DNA from: Lachnospiraceae bacterium
GTDB lineage: Bacteria; Bacillota; Clostridia; Lachnospirales; Lachnospiraceae
Direction: 5' to 3'
Assembly: GCA_024691305.1 (NCBI GenBank)
Contig: JAILNS010000036.1
Location: forward strand, 1 to 64,000
Length of the DNA stretch: 64,000 bases
The position numbers and the translations under genes are program-made. Position 1 is the first letter of the stretch; every line of letters begins with the position of its first letter. The notes below the pieces were generated by a model. It was not told the DNA's origin, ran no database searches, and worked only from the letters and a program-made list of their open reading frames with translations. Shown here one piece after another: positions 18,437 through 27,702 of the stretch.

Positions 18437-19549
18437 TCATTTCCTGATCAATCTTACCTTGGTACCGCCCACATGTCTTAACTTAAGTGCTTCTTTTAAG
18501 ACTTTCTCGTAACTCTCATCATCATATTCCATTGTGACGACCTCATCGTCAATATGTACAGGTATTCCCTGTCTGCTCATGGCATTTAAAAGGTCATCAA
18601 CAAGGATCACAAAACCTACCGCAGGAGCATCTTTACCAAATCTTCCAAGCAGCTTGTCATACCTTCCGCCCTTAACGATAGCATCGCCCACACCATAGGT
18701 AAATCCTTTGAATATAACACCGGTATAATAATTGTATTTAGAGAGCATTCCAAGGTCAAAAGATATATATTTCTCAACCTCATAGAGTTTGAGTACCTCC
18801 ACGAGATTTTTAAGTCTAATTATGGCTTCACGGGACTGGTCATTATCGGAAATCTCAAGTGCCCTGTCAAGGACATCAGCCTGCCCGAACAATTCCGATA
18901 CGCTAAGGAGTTTTTCTGAGGTTTGTTTATCTACAGACCTTGCATCCAAAAGATCCTCTGCCGCAAAAAAGTTCTTACCGGAGATATATTCCCGTAGTTC
19001 AAGTTCTGTTTCCTCATCGAGTCCTGCTTTGGTGCACATTCCCTTAAAGAACGCAACGTTCCCGACACTTATCAAAAAATCGGATAACCCCGCATGAAAC
19101 AACGCTTCACAGGTAAGTGCGATAACTTCCGCATCAGCCTGTACCGAAGCATCTCCGATAAGTTCCGCACCCATCTGCATGGATTCTTTGAGCTTTCCCT
19201 GTAAAAGAGAATTATTGGTAAATGCATTTCCTGCATAAGAGAGTCTTAAGACCTCTTCGGATTCAAGAAAATACTTAGCCGCACATCTTGCGATAGAAGG
19301 TGTAAAATCCGGTCTAAGCACAAGTGTATCTCCCTCCTTATCAAAAAACTTATAAAGTTCTTTACTCGGAGTAGTTCCTATCTCTTTGGAAAAAATATCA
19401 AAGAATTCAAATGTGGGTGTCTGTATCTCGTCATATCCGAAATCATCGATCTTTTCACGCAGCAGGGATTCTACTTTTAATTTTCTTTTATACTCATCAC
19501 CGTATATGTCCCTGACGCCTTCGGGCGTATGAAGTAATCTCTTGCTCAT
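18437..19549 (-). CDS. hisZ: HisZ, regulatory subunit of ATP phosphoribosyltransferase
   Basis: 370 residues resembling the catalytic core of histidyl-tRNA synthetase (TPEGVRDIYGDEY; PTFEFFDIFS; LVLRPDFTPSIAR) but lacking the anticodon-binding domain, which marks HisZ rather than HisS. It pairs with the short HisG to form the hetero-octameric enzyme and carries histidine feedback. It begins the his block, 12 bases after recU, with no T-box or other leader in between, so his expression must come from a promoter further upstream or inside recU. Confidence 0.93.
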   Translation of the reverse strand: MSKRLLHTPEGVRDIYGDEYKRKLKVESLLREKIDDFGYDEIQTPTFEFFDIFSKEIGTTPSKELYKFFDKEGDTLVLRPDFTPSIARCAAKYFLESEEVLRLSYAGNAFTNNSLLQGKLKESMQMGAELIGDASVQADAEVIALTCEALFHAGLSDFLISVGNVAFFKGMCTKAGLDEETELELREYISGKNFFAAEDLLDARSVDKQTSEKLLSVSELFGQADVLDRALEISDNDQSREAIIRLKNLVEVLKLYEVEKYISFDLGMLSKYNYYTGVIFKGFTYGVGDAIVKGGRYDKLLGRFGKDAPAVGFVILVDDLLNAMSRQGIPVHIDDEVVTMEYDDESYEKVLKEALKLRHVGGTKVRLIRK

Positions 19550-19561
19550 ATTTTCCTCGTT

Positions 19562-20089
19562 TCATCCTCTGTCATACAGATCCTGTTGCATCATATCAAG
19601 ATAAGGGACCGGGATCCCCGGATGCTTGGGCAGTATGTAATCGGGGTTAAGTTCATCTCTTCTGAAGCTCTTACGTCCGCCGTCTTTGGCCCTGTTCCAA
19701 AAATACAGGAGCATATCAAGCGGCAGATAATAAAACTGATCATAACCAGTATAGTATATCAAAAAAAAGGCTATTCCGTCCTGCTTTTCAAAATTCTCCA
19801 TAAATCTGACCTGATGCTCATGGATATTTTGAAGACTGAATGTTTCCTTTGCACATTCCTTTGCATCAAAACATACGGGGATTCCCTGTACTGCACCTAT
19901 ATAATCGACAGTAGATTTCTGATCGAAATAGGCAAGAGTTATGTGCTTGGTCTTATGATCCATTTCTATAGGCGTTATGGGAGTCGGAATCTTTTGCACA
20001 AGTGCAAGCCCTTTTTCCAAGTATATCTCATTGGTCTGATTGATCATATCCTCAAGTACAGACCCTCTTAATCCCCGTGAACCTTTCAT
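19562..20089 (-). CDS. recU: RecU-type Holliday junction resolvase
   Basis: 175 residues with RGLRGSVLEDMINQTNEIY near the start, the nuclease core STVDYIGAVQGIPVCFDAKE, and the C-terminal FYYLPLDMLLYFWNRA typical of RecU. RecU cuts four-way junctions during recombinational repair and segregation in Firmicutes, where RuvC is lacking. In many Firmicutes it sits beside a penicillin-binding protein gene; here it is between a TrkA-like gene and hisZ. The usual glutamate of the FEAKE active-site motif reads aspartate here (FDAKE). Confidence 0.88.
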   Translation of the reverse strand: MKGSRGLRGSVLEDMINQTNEIYLEKGLALVQKIPTPITPIEMDHKTKHITLAYFDQKSTVDYIGAVQGIPVCFDAKECAKETFSLQNIHEHQVRFMENFEKQDGIAFFLIYYTGYDQFYYLPLDMLLYFWNRAKDGGRKSFRRDELNPDYILPKHPGIPVPYLDMMQQDLYDRG

Positions 20090-20121
20090 ATTTACCTTTT
20101 TATAACCTGTTGATCCATATC

Positions 20122-21273
20122 TTAGAATCTCCTCAGATCATCTATAAACTCCATGACCTGAGTATTTTCATCATCATGTTTTCTGTCACATACATTTATA
20201 TATCTCATAAGCATAAATACCGAAAGTTCGGTCGGAGATACCGTAATATCGATATTTACCTTATGGAGCAGCTTTACATGTACCTGCTTGTCCACTCTTG
20301 TGATTATCGAAGATATTCCTTTTGACCATGCAAACATGCTTATTACAAGATTGGTTTCATCAATATCCGTAAGAGAAACTATGGCATCTGCCTTTTCTAC
20401 CTGCTCCTCTTCAAGGACCTCGGTGATATCCCCTTGTGCATATGCGACCTTAGCCTGAGGAAATCTTTCCATAAGCTCACTGCATCTTTCAAGATCATCA
20501 TCTATGATCGTAAGTTTCTTTTTATCGGAAGTTAACATCCCTGCCAGATATCCGGCTGATATTCCGCCTCCGACGATCACTATATTTGATGCTTTCTTAC
20601 GGCTTATACCAAACGACTTCAGGGCATTTGAAAGATAATCTTTTCTTACAGCTATATATAATCCGTCATTCTCCTGTATAACAACGGATTCTTTGGGCAG
20701 AACCTTCTTTTTGCTTCGGGTTATGGGACCTATGATTATATTCCCGTTATGCTCATTTAATATATCGCCTATACTTCTTCCTATAAGAGGAGAACCCTCT
20801 ATGGCATTGGTATCTATAACAAAAATATCCGCATCGGGATAGTTCTCAAGTTTGACACATCCGGGAAAACCTATGTTTCTGTAGATCTCTTCTGCCAGTT
20901 CTTTCTTGGGGCTTACTATATAATCAATATTGTACGTCTTTTTTATAGACCCTTCTTCGAGCATAAGATCAGGCATCAGAATACGGGCCGCACTCTTTTT
21001 GGTGCCCACGGCCTTGGCCTGCATGCAGGAAAGCAGATTGATCTCATCCGTATGTGTAAGTGCAACTATGACATCGGCGGTATCCGCTCCGGCCTTTAAA
21101 AGTGTATCGGCTGATGCCCCGCTTCCGCACACACCGTTAACCGTATATTTATCGGTGATCTGATCAACAAGGTTTTTGTCTCTGTCGATAACGGTTATAT
21201 CGTGTCCGGAACCGTCAAGGAGTTTTATAAGGGCTCGACCGGTTTCACCCAGCCCGACTACTACTATCTTCAT
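20122..21273 (-). CDS. TrkA/RCK-type NAD-binding channel or antiporter regulator, short form
   Basis: 383 residues: RCK N-domain 1 (GLGETG nucleotide loop, acidic IDRD), a TrkA_C-like region (about 150-215, GSPLIGRSIGDI and GLYIAVRKD), then RCK N-domain 2 (VGGGISAG loop) ending near 345. The second TrkA_C domain of full TrkA (about 450 residues) is missing, and no remnant is seen downstream. TrkA proteins gate potassium uptake through TrkH, but no trkH is present. The gene overlaps the antiporter gene by 29 bases, so it more likely regulates that antiporter (inference). Confidence 0.85.
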   Translation of the reverse strand: MKIVVVGLGETGRALIKLLDGSGHDITVIDRDKNLVDQITDKYTVNGVCGSGASADTLLKAGADTADVIVALTHTDEINLLSCMQAKAVGTKKSAARILMPDLMLEEGSIKKTYNIDYIVSPKKELAEEIYRNIGFPGCVKLENYPDADIFVIDTNAIEGSPLIGRSIGDILNEHNGNIIIGPITRSKKKVLPKESVVIQENDGLYIAVRKDYLSNALKSFGISRKKASNIVIVGGGISAGYLAGMLTSDKKKLTIIDDDLERCSELMERFPQAKVAYAQGDITEVLEEEQVEKADAIVSLTDIDETNLVISMFAWSKGISSIITRVDKQVHVKLLHKVNIDITVSPTELSVFMLMRYINVCDRKHDDENTQVMEFIDDLRRF

Positions 21274-22564
21274 ATAAACCCTCCGAATTTCGCTTTATTC
21301 TATCAGCTTTATGTTTCTCAAGTCTAAAATACACATTCTTTATGGTAAGCCCCTGCACGAGTACGGTAAAGAAGATCGTGACAAAAGTTACGTTCATGAA
21401 CAGATCATATATATCCGGTTCAAGATATTCTGCCGTACTCATGGCTAAAGCAAGTGAAAGACCGCCCTTAAGAGCTGACCATGTCATAAGTATCACAAAT
21501 TCCTTAAGATCATAATTGCCGGGAATCTTACGTCCTGTGAGTACACTGCTCAAAAGAACACCGAGGGATCTTGATATGAGCAGGATGATCACAGCAGCCG
21601 GAATTGCAACATATGCAAAACGGCTTATCTTAAGATCGAGCAGCATAAGCCCGATCATCACAAACAGCACTGCATTTAAAATACTTTCGAGTATCTCCCA
21701 GAAATCCTTATAATATTCATTCGGATCTATCACGCATACCCTTCTCTCCATCTTATCCATACGGTATGAAAAATACATTCCGCATACAACCGATGCTATG
21801 ACCCCGGAAAAACCCATATGTTCACAGATGGAATAAACAAGCGCAACATCAAGAAGTGAGATAAGAATATAACGCACAGGATCCTTGGTGATCTCCATGA
21901 GTTTAAACAAAATAAAGGAAACAATGAGTGCCACCGCCGCGGCTCCCAATATTTCCTTAAGCATAAGACTGACAAAATTGCTGTCCCCACTCTGTATTAT
22001 TATGGATCTTACGAAAACAAATAATGTCACACCCGTACCGTCATTAAACAGAGATTCGTTTTCGATGACCGAGCATACGTTTTTGGACAACCCGATCTTG
22101 TTTAAGATACCTGTAGCAGCGATCGGATCCGTAGGTGAGACCACGCAACCCAAAAGAATGCACATCCATATATCCATTGGGATCCTGAATAACAGTGCGA
22201 TTCCATAAAAAATAATCCCATATATGAAGGAAGATACCGCGGTTGTAAGTAATGCAAGTAATGATATGGGACGAAGATTTGCCCTAAACTTACCCATGTT
22301 TACCTTGCTTGCTCCGGCAAAGAGCATAAAGCACAAAACGCCATCCATCAGGTATTCTTCAAAACCGAATTCACCGATATTTGAAACAAACTTATCGAGA
22401 ATCGGTATGTAAAAAATCCTGCTCACTATCGCAAGTACTATCGCGATTATAAGCGAAAATAGAATAAGGGCGATATCACTCTGGATGTGAAATATTTTCT
22501 CATTGGATATCCCTATGAAGACGATAAGTCCTACTATTATGATCAAAAAAATCAATATACTCAT
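21245..22564 (-). CDS. CPA1-type cation:proton antiporter
   Basis: 439 residues with about 11-12 membrane helices. Diagnostic segments are CVVSPTDPIAATGILNKIGL and ESLFNDGTGVTLFVF, the ND-containing ion-binding region of NhaP/Nhe-type Na(+) or K(+)/H(+) antiporters, and MTWSALKGGLSLALAMS. It exchanges monovalent cations for protons across the membrane; which cation cannot be read from sequence. It ends with a short basic tail and overlaps the following TrkA-like regulator by 29 bases. Confidence 0.9.
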   Translation of the reverse strand: MSILIFLIIIVGLIVFIGISNEKIFHIQSDIALILFSLIIAIVLAIVSRIFYIPILDKFVSNIGEFGFEEYLMDGVLCFMLFAGASKVNMGKFRANLRPISLLALLTTAVSSFIYGIIFYGIALLFRIPMDIWMCILLGCVVSPTDPIAATGILNKIGLSKNVCSVIENESLFNDGTGVTLFVFVRSIIIQSGDSNFVSLMLKEILGAAAVALIVSFILFKLMEITKDPVRYILISLLDVALVYSICEHMGFSGVIASVVCGMYFSYRMDKMERRVCVIDPNEYYKDFWEILESILNAVLFVMIGLMLLDLKISRFAYVAIPAAVIILLISRSLGVLLSSVLTGRKIPGNYDLKEFVILMTWSALKGGLSLALAMSTAEYLEPDIYDLFMNVTFVTIFFTVLVQGLTIKNVYFRLEKHKADRIKRNSEGLYEDSSSRAG

Positions 22565-22588
22565 AATATTATTTTAACTTTGATCCCC

Positions 22589-23797
22589 TCATCTGTTAAC
22601 CATCAATTTTGAGACGGCACTCTTCAAGCCACCGACGGTGAGTTTATACATCGGAAAAAGCGCCTTGATCGCGGTTTCGGCTTCACGCCAGGGAGCATCT
22701 CCGGGTGCCATCTTGGGATTTAACCAGACTATATGTTTATAGTGGCTTTTCATAAGATGCAGCCAGTCCCATCCGGAAAGTCCGTTATTGGGCCCTCTGT
22801 AATTTCCTGTCGTGGAATATAATTCTTCGGGAGCCATTGCGGCATCACCGACGATAATGACCTTATAATCAGAATCCAGATTCTTAAAGAGCCAATCGGT
22901 ATCAACCCAGTCACCGTTTTCACATTCAGGTGTATTATATACCTTTGCATAAATACAGTTGTGGAAATAATAAGTCTTAACATCCTTAAAATGATCCATC
23001 TTATCAACTGCCTGAAAAAGTTCATTAAGCAGTGAACTGTACGGTATCATGGTTCCGCCGGAATCCATAAGAAGCAGGAGTTTAACGGAATTCTTTCTGG
23101 GTTTTTCCATGACTATCTGAAGATATCCGCCGTTATTACAGGTCTTATGAACGGTTCCGTCAATATCGAGCTCGGTTTTGGGCACATCAAGTTTGGTGGA
23201 AAACTGCCTGAGACTCTTAAGAGCTGCCATGAACTGTCTTGATGTAAGCACCTTATCATCCCTGAAATCCTGATATTTGCGTGCTCCTATGACCTCAAAA
23301 GCCGATTGGTAACCGGTCTGTCCGCCTACTCTTATACCGCCCATATGCCCGCCCATATTACCGAAGGAAGTCTTTCCCTGGGTTCCTATCCAGTATGAGC
23401 CGCCGTTATGTTCGGAATCCTGTTCTTTTAATCTGTCCCTGAACTTCTTCTCAACATCGTCTCTGTCTACCTGTGCATTATCCCCCGGGTCCTGGTTCAT
23501 CTCATGCTTTTTTTCTTCCATCCACTGCTCGTAAGCTTCAGGCTTATCAAGCCACGCAAGCATGGTGTCCGTTATGTCAGGCTCGTATTTGGCAGACTTA
23601 AAAGTGTTTTCAAAGGCCATATCGAATTTATCATATTCAGTTTCCGATTTGACCAGGATCATTCTGGACAGATAATAGAATCTTGTGAGTGAAGAACCCG
23701 CAAGATCCTTATCGAGGGCTTCCTGGAGGGTAAGCCACTCTTTCAGCGTTATATCCAAACCGAATTTTCTAAGATTATTGTAAAAAGATGTAAACAT
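22589..23797 (-). CDS. VWA-domain (CoxE-like) protein partner of MoxR
   Basis: 402 residues. An N-terminal helical region is followed by an acidic linker and a von Willebrand A domain (about 225-400) whose metal site reads MDSGGTM, a variant of the usual DxSxS. It resembles VWA/CoxE-like proteins that act with MoxR AAA+ ATPases in assembling or loading metal cofactors. The start codon overlaps the MoxR stop (TAATG), so the pair is translationally coupled. The target complex is unknown; none is nearby. Confidence 0.85.
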   Translation of the reverse strand: MFTSFYNNLRKFGLDITLKEWLTLQEALDKDLAGSSLTRFYYLSRMILVKSETEYDKFDMAFENTFKSAKYEPDITDTMLAWLDKPEAYEQWMEEKKHEMNQDPGDNAQVDRDDVEKKFRDRLKEQDSEHNGGSYWIGTQGKTSFGNMGGHMGGIRVGGQTGYQSAFEVIGARKYQDFRDDKVLTSRQFMAALKSLRQFSTKLDVPKTELDIDGTVHKTCNNGGYLQIVMEKPRKNSVKLLLLMDSGGTMIPYSSLLNELFQAVDKMDHFKDVKTYYFHNCIYAKVYNTPECENGDWVDTDWLFKNLDSDYKVIIVGDAAMAPEELYSTTGNYRGPNNGLSGWDWLHLMKSHYKHIVWLNPKMAPGDAPWREAETAIKALFPMYKLTVGGLKSAVSKLMVNR

Positions 23798-24621
23798 TAT
23801 TTGATCTCGTTCGTTCTGCTGCGTACAACCGCAAGATCCTCATCTTTCTTGATTATGACACCAAGATCGGGAAGGCTCTTTTTGATCATTGCAGGATCCA
23901 TCCCGCCTATCTGAAGGGCATTGACCCAGTCTATGAGTTCGGAAGTCGAGGGTTTCTTTCTTACATCCTTAAGGCCTCTGATCCAGTAAAATACATCCAT
24001 TGCATTCTTAAGAAGATTATCCTCTACATCCGGATAATGAGTTCTTACTATCTCCTCCATAAGCGGGGCATCCGGGAAATCTATATAGTGGAAAATACAA
24101 CGTCTCAAAAAAGCATCGGGAAGTTCCTTTTCAGCATTGGAGGTTATGATCACCACCGGACGAGTTTTTGCCTTGACCGTCTCCTTGGTCTCGTGAATAT
24201 AAAACTCCATCTGATCAAGTTCCCACAAAAGATCGTTCGGGAACTCAAGATCGGCCTTATCGATCTCGTCAATAAGAAGTATCACCTGATCGTCCGAACT
24301 GAAGGCTTCACCCAGTTTGCCAAGTTTTATATATCTTGCGATATCATCAACACCTTCTTCACCGAACTGCCCGTCATAAAGACGCTGTATCGTATCATAC
24401 ATATAAAGACCGTCCTGTGCCTTAGTGGTAGATTTGATATTCCATATGATAAGTTTTTTTCCGAGACTTTCTGCCACAGCTGCAGCAAGCATAGTTTTGC
24501 CGGTTCCGGGTTCTCCTTTTATAAGCAGGGGCTTTTGAAGCGCCATGGCTACATTGACCGCATCTAAGAGTTCCTGACCTGCAACATATGTGTTTGTTGA
24601 AGCGAATTTGTTATCTGACAT
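23797..24621 (-). CDS. MoxR-family AAA+ ATPase
   Basis: 274 residues with Walker A GEPGTGKTMLA, Walker B VILLIDEIDKAD, sensor region VVIITSNAEKELPDAFLRRC and the MoxR-type lid helices. The start at 24621 (MSDNKFAST) is chosen because GGAG lies six bases upstream; seven further codons in frame are unlikely to be used. MoxR proteins act as chaperones that remodel or activate partners with a VWA protein, whose gene follows with coupled translation. Confidence 0.92.
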   Translation of the reverse strand: MSDNKFASTNTYVAGQELLDAVNVAMALQKPLLIKGEPGTGKTMLAAAVAESLGKKLIIWNIKSTTKAQDGLYMYDTIQRLYDGQFGEEGVDDIARYIKLGKLGEAFSSDDQVILLIDEIDKADLEFPNDLLWELDQMEFYIHETKETVKAKTRPVVIITSNAEKELPDAFLRRCIFHYIDFPDAPLMEEIVRTHYPDVEDNLLKNAMDVFYWIRGLKDVRKKPSTSELIDWVNALQIGGMDPAMIKKSLPDLGVIIKKDEDLAVVRSRTNEIK

Positions 24622-24632
24622 CTTTTCTCCTT

Positions 24633-25643
24633 TTAATCCCACGGTATGATCGGGTTTTCTATCTTTTTATCACGCATCATAAGGTCTTTTACGGCTTCGG
24701 AAGGATCCTTACCCTCAAATAAGACTTTGTTGACCTCGGATATTATAGGCATCTCAACATTGTATTTTTGAGATAGTTCCATAGCTGCCTTAGCGGAAAA
24801 GACACCTTCTACCACCATCTTGACTTCCGCCTGCGCCTCATCCAGGGTTTTGCCCTGACCTATCAGTATTCCACACCTTCTGTTTCTGGAATGCATGGAT
24901 GCACATGTGACAATAAGGTCACCCATACCTGTAAGTCCGGCAAAAGTAGCACTGTTTCCTCCCATTGCCACGCCGAGTCTGCTGATTTCTGCTATGCCGC
25001 GTGTTATAAGTGCGGCTTTTGTATTATCTCCGTATCCGAGTCCGTCCGCACAGCCTGCGGCAAGTGCAATTACATTTTTAAGAGCGGCTCCGATCTCTAT
25101 TCCCAGGATATCCGGGCTTATATAAACCCTGAAAACATCGCTCATAAAAATGTTCTGGAGGTATTCCGCTGTTTCCTTGGTTTTGGATCCTACAACTATA
25201 GTCGTCGGTATTCCCCTTCCGACCTCTTCTGCATGCGAGGGGCCTGAAAGAACGGAAACATCAGCATTCGGGATCTCTTCGGAAATTATCTGGGACATGG
25301 TCATAGATGTTCCTTCTTCGATCCCCTTGGCAACATCTATGATCTTTTGTCCGTCTTTAACAAACGGAGCCATGCTTCTTGCGGTACTTCTTACAAACTT
25401 TGAGGGTACCGCCATTACCAGAACATCTTTTGCATCCAAGGCACTTTCTATATCAGCGGTATAAAGGGTATCGTCACTCAATATGACTCCGGGGAGTTTA
25501 TCCTTATTTTCATGAAACTCCTCAAACATCTTTATCTCGTCTGCAAGAGCCGAATATATCGTACAGTTATGTCCGTTGTTTGTAAGAAGCCATGCCAGCG
25601 CTGTTCCCCAGCTCCCGGCTCCGATAATACCTATTTTAGTCAT
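24633..25643 (-). CDS. gpsA: Glycerol-3-phosphate dehydrogenase [NAD(P)+]
   Basis: 336 residues with the N-terminal GAGSWGTALAWLL nucleotide loop, VLSGPSHAEEV, the catalytic Lys in EIGAALKNVIALAAG, and GMGDLIVTCAS HSRNRR. It reduces dihydroxyacetone phosphate to sn-glycerol 3-phosphate, the backbone of phospholipids. It follows plsY, which uses the product, after 17 bases. Confidence 0.97.
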   Translation of the reverse strand: MTKIGIIGAGSWGTALAWLLTNNGHNCTIYSALADEIKMFEEFHENKDKLPGVILSDDTLYTADIESALDAKDVLVMAVPSKFVRSTARSMAPFVKDGQKIIDVAKGIEEGTSMTMSQIISEEIPNADVSVLSGPSHAEEVGRGIPTTIVVGSKTKETAEYLQNIFMSDVFRVYISPDILGIEIGAALKNVIALAAGCADGLGYGDNTKAALITRGIAEISRLGVAMGGNSATFAGLTGMGDLIVTCASMHSRNRRCGILIGQGKTLDEAQAEVKMVVEGVFSAKAAMELSQKYNVEMPIISEVNKVLFEGKDPSEAVKDLMMRDKKIENPIIPWD

Positions 25644-25660
25644 ATCTTTTCTCCGTTAGA

Positions 25661-26335
25661 TCAAACTATATCATCATTCTTTTTGCTTAAATATACCTTG
25701 CTTTCTGTGTGTGTAAGCAGTCTGTGTATATTGGCTTTATGTCTCCAGATCGCTATAACCGTCATTATGAACACGATAACATACATCTCGATGAGTATTC
25801 CCTGAGGTATTGGGGTTCCGACGTGGGCATCAAAAAACCCTGTCTGTCCGCATATCACTACCATAACAAAAAAAGTGATATATACGAGAATAGAACCTAG
25901 TGATACGAAGTGCGTGGTCAGAAAAACAAGCGCAAAAACAGCAAGATGAACCACAAAATACAGTGGCCCGAAAGTAATTATCACTCCGGCGGTAGCTGCT
26001 ATACCTTTTCCGCCTTTAAATTGCAGATAAAAAGGAAAATCATGACCGATCACGACACCGAATGCCGTATATATCCTGTAAAGATACATATATTCCGGAT
26101 TTGCTTTTCCAAAAAGAAAATATGTAAGTATAATAGCCGCTATACACTTAAGCGCATCACCGAAAAGAACAATAAATCCCGCTTTGGTTCCAAGTGTTCT
26201 TAAGGTATTGGTAGCCCCGGAGTTTCCGCTGCCATGTTCCCTTATATCTATTCCCTTGGCTTTACCGTATAAAAAGCCGGTCTGTATGAGTCCGAAAGCA
26301 TATCCGATCACCAGGCATAATATTCTTTCAAGCAT
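25661..26335 (-). CDS. plsY: Glycerol-3-phosphate acyltransferase PlsY
   Basis: 224 residues with about five to six membrane helices and the three family motifs: GSGNSGATNTLRTLG, GHDFPFYLQFKGGKGIA(A)T, and a C-terminal loop. It transfers acyl groups from acyl phosphate (made by PlsX, encoded at 60.4-61.4 kb) to glycerol 3-phosphate. The start codon overlaps the der stop (TAATG). The C-terminal cytoplasmic loop before the tail is slightly longer than in most family members. Confidence 0.96.
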   Translation of the reverse strand: MLERILCLVIGYAFGLIQTGFLYGKAKGIDIREHGSGNSGATNTLRTLGTKAGFIVLFGDALKCIAAIILTYFLFGKANPEYMYLYRIYTAFGVVIGHDFPFYLQFKGGKGIAATAGVIITFGPLYFVVHLAVFALVFLTTHFVSLGSILVYITFFVMVVICGQTGFFDAHVGTPIPQGILIEMYVIVFIMTVIAIWRHKANIHRLLTHTESKVYLSKKNDDIV

Positions 26336-27672
26336 TATTTATCTTCCTTTCTTTCTCTGATTATAAACTTTAGGGGTGTTCCCATAAAACCGAAGGTTTC
26401 ACGGACCTGATTCTCTATGTAACGTGTATATGAGAAATGCATCAGTTCTTTACTGTTCACAAATATCACAAACGTAGGAGGCTTAACGGCTACCTGTGTT
26501 ATATAGAACAGTTTAAGACGCTTACCCTTATCCGAAGGTGGCTGTTTCATTGCTGTAGCCTGTGCCATGATCTCATTTAATACACCTGTTGCAACGCGCA
26601 TTGAATGATTTTCGTTTACGGCATCTATCGTCTCATATAATTTATTCAGACGCTGTCCTGTTTTGGCGGAGATAAAAACGATCTCTGCATAGGTCATGAA
26701 ACTTAATGTATTCCTGATAGATGCGGTATATTCATTGACCGTTTTATCGTTTTTTTCAATGGCATCCCATTTATTTACTACTATGATTATAGCCTTACCC
26801 CTCTCATGGGCAATACCTGCGATCTTTGCATCCTGTTCGGTGATACCTTCTGTTGCATCTATGACAAGCAAAACAATATCTGCTCTTTCGACGGCAGCAA
26901 CGGTCCTGACTATCATATACCGTTCAAGTTCTTCCTTGACCTTGTTCTTCCTGCGAAGACCTGCAGTGTCGATAAGAAGGTATTCCTTGCCATCATGTAT
27001 TATGCGGGAATCTATCGCATCTCTGGTAGTTCCTGCTATATCGGATACAATAGCGCGTTCCTCTCCTGCAAGTTTATTAAGTATGGAACTCTTACCGACG
27101 TTTGGTTTACCGACGATAGCGATCTTGATCGCTTCATCCTCTTCATCAGTATCCTTATCTTCGGGGAAATTCTTGGTAACTGCGTCCAAAAGATCACCAA
27201 GACCAAGTCTGTTAACGCTGGAGATTGGAAATGGTTCACCTATACCCAGATTATAAAACTCATAGACATCAAGCATATCCCGTTCAAAGCTGTCTACTTT
27301 GTTTACGGCAAGTACAACGGGTTTTGCAGCCTTTCGTATCATATCGGCCACACGCATATCATCGTCGACAAGCCCCTGTTTCAAGTCAACCATAAAAATA
27401 ATAACGTCGGACGTATCAAGTGCTATCTGCGCCTGTTCTCTCATCTGGGAAAGGATTATATCCGAACTGTCCGGCTCTATACCGCCGGTATCGATCATTG
27501 TAAAGCTTTTATCGAGCCATTCTACATCTGCGTATATGCGGTCTCTGGTTATACCGGGGGTATCCTTGACTATGGATATCATCTCGCCTGCTATGGCATT
27601 AAAAAATGTGGACTTACCCACATTAGGCCGTCCGACCACCGCAACTATGGGACGGTTTTTATTTTTACTCAT
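26335..27672 (-). CDS. der: Ribosome-assembly GTPase Der (EngA)
   Basis: 445 residues with two tandem G domains ([16 protein letters not shown] at about 11 and [16 protein letters not shown] at about 187) and a C-terminal KH-like domain, the unique Der layout. It is essential for late 50S assembly. It lies upstream of plsY-gpsA, the conserved Clostridia order der-plsY-gpsA. Confidence 0.97.
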   Translation of the reverse strand: MSKNKNRPIVAVVGRPNVGKSTFFNAIAGEMISIVKDTPGITRDRIYADVEWLDKSFTMIDTGGIEPDSSDIILSQMREQAQIALDTSDVIIFMVDLKQGLVDDDMRVADMIRKAAKPVVLAVNKVDSFERDMLDVYEFYNLGIGEPFPISSVNRLGLGDLLDAVTKNFPEDKDTDEEDEAIKIAIVGKPNVGKSSILNKLAGEERAIVSDIAGTTRDAIDSRIIHDGKEYLLIDTAGLRRKNKVKEELERYMIVRTVAAVERADIVLLVIDATEGITEQDAKIAGIAHERGKAIIIVVNKWDAIEKNDKTVNEYTASIRNTLSFMTYAEIVFISAKTGQRLNKLYETIDAVNENHSMRVATGVLNEIMAQATAMKQPPSDKGKRLKLFYITQVAVKPPTFVIFVNSKELMHFSYTRYIENQVRETFGFMGTPLKFIIRERKEDK

Positions 27673-27702
27673 ATCTTACTCCCAAGGGGCACCGCGTACA
27701 TG

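Noticed and set aside
19549-19562. T-box or attenuator before the his genes
   Set aside because: Only 12 bases separate recU and hisZ, leaving no room for a leader.
20122-20122. Frameshift as the cause of the short TrkA-like protein
   Set aside because: The 32 bases between its stop and recU encode no remnant of a TrkA_C domain.
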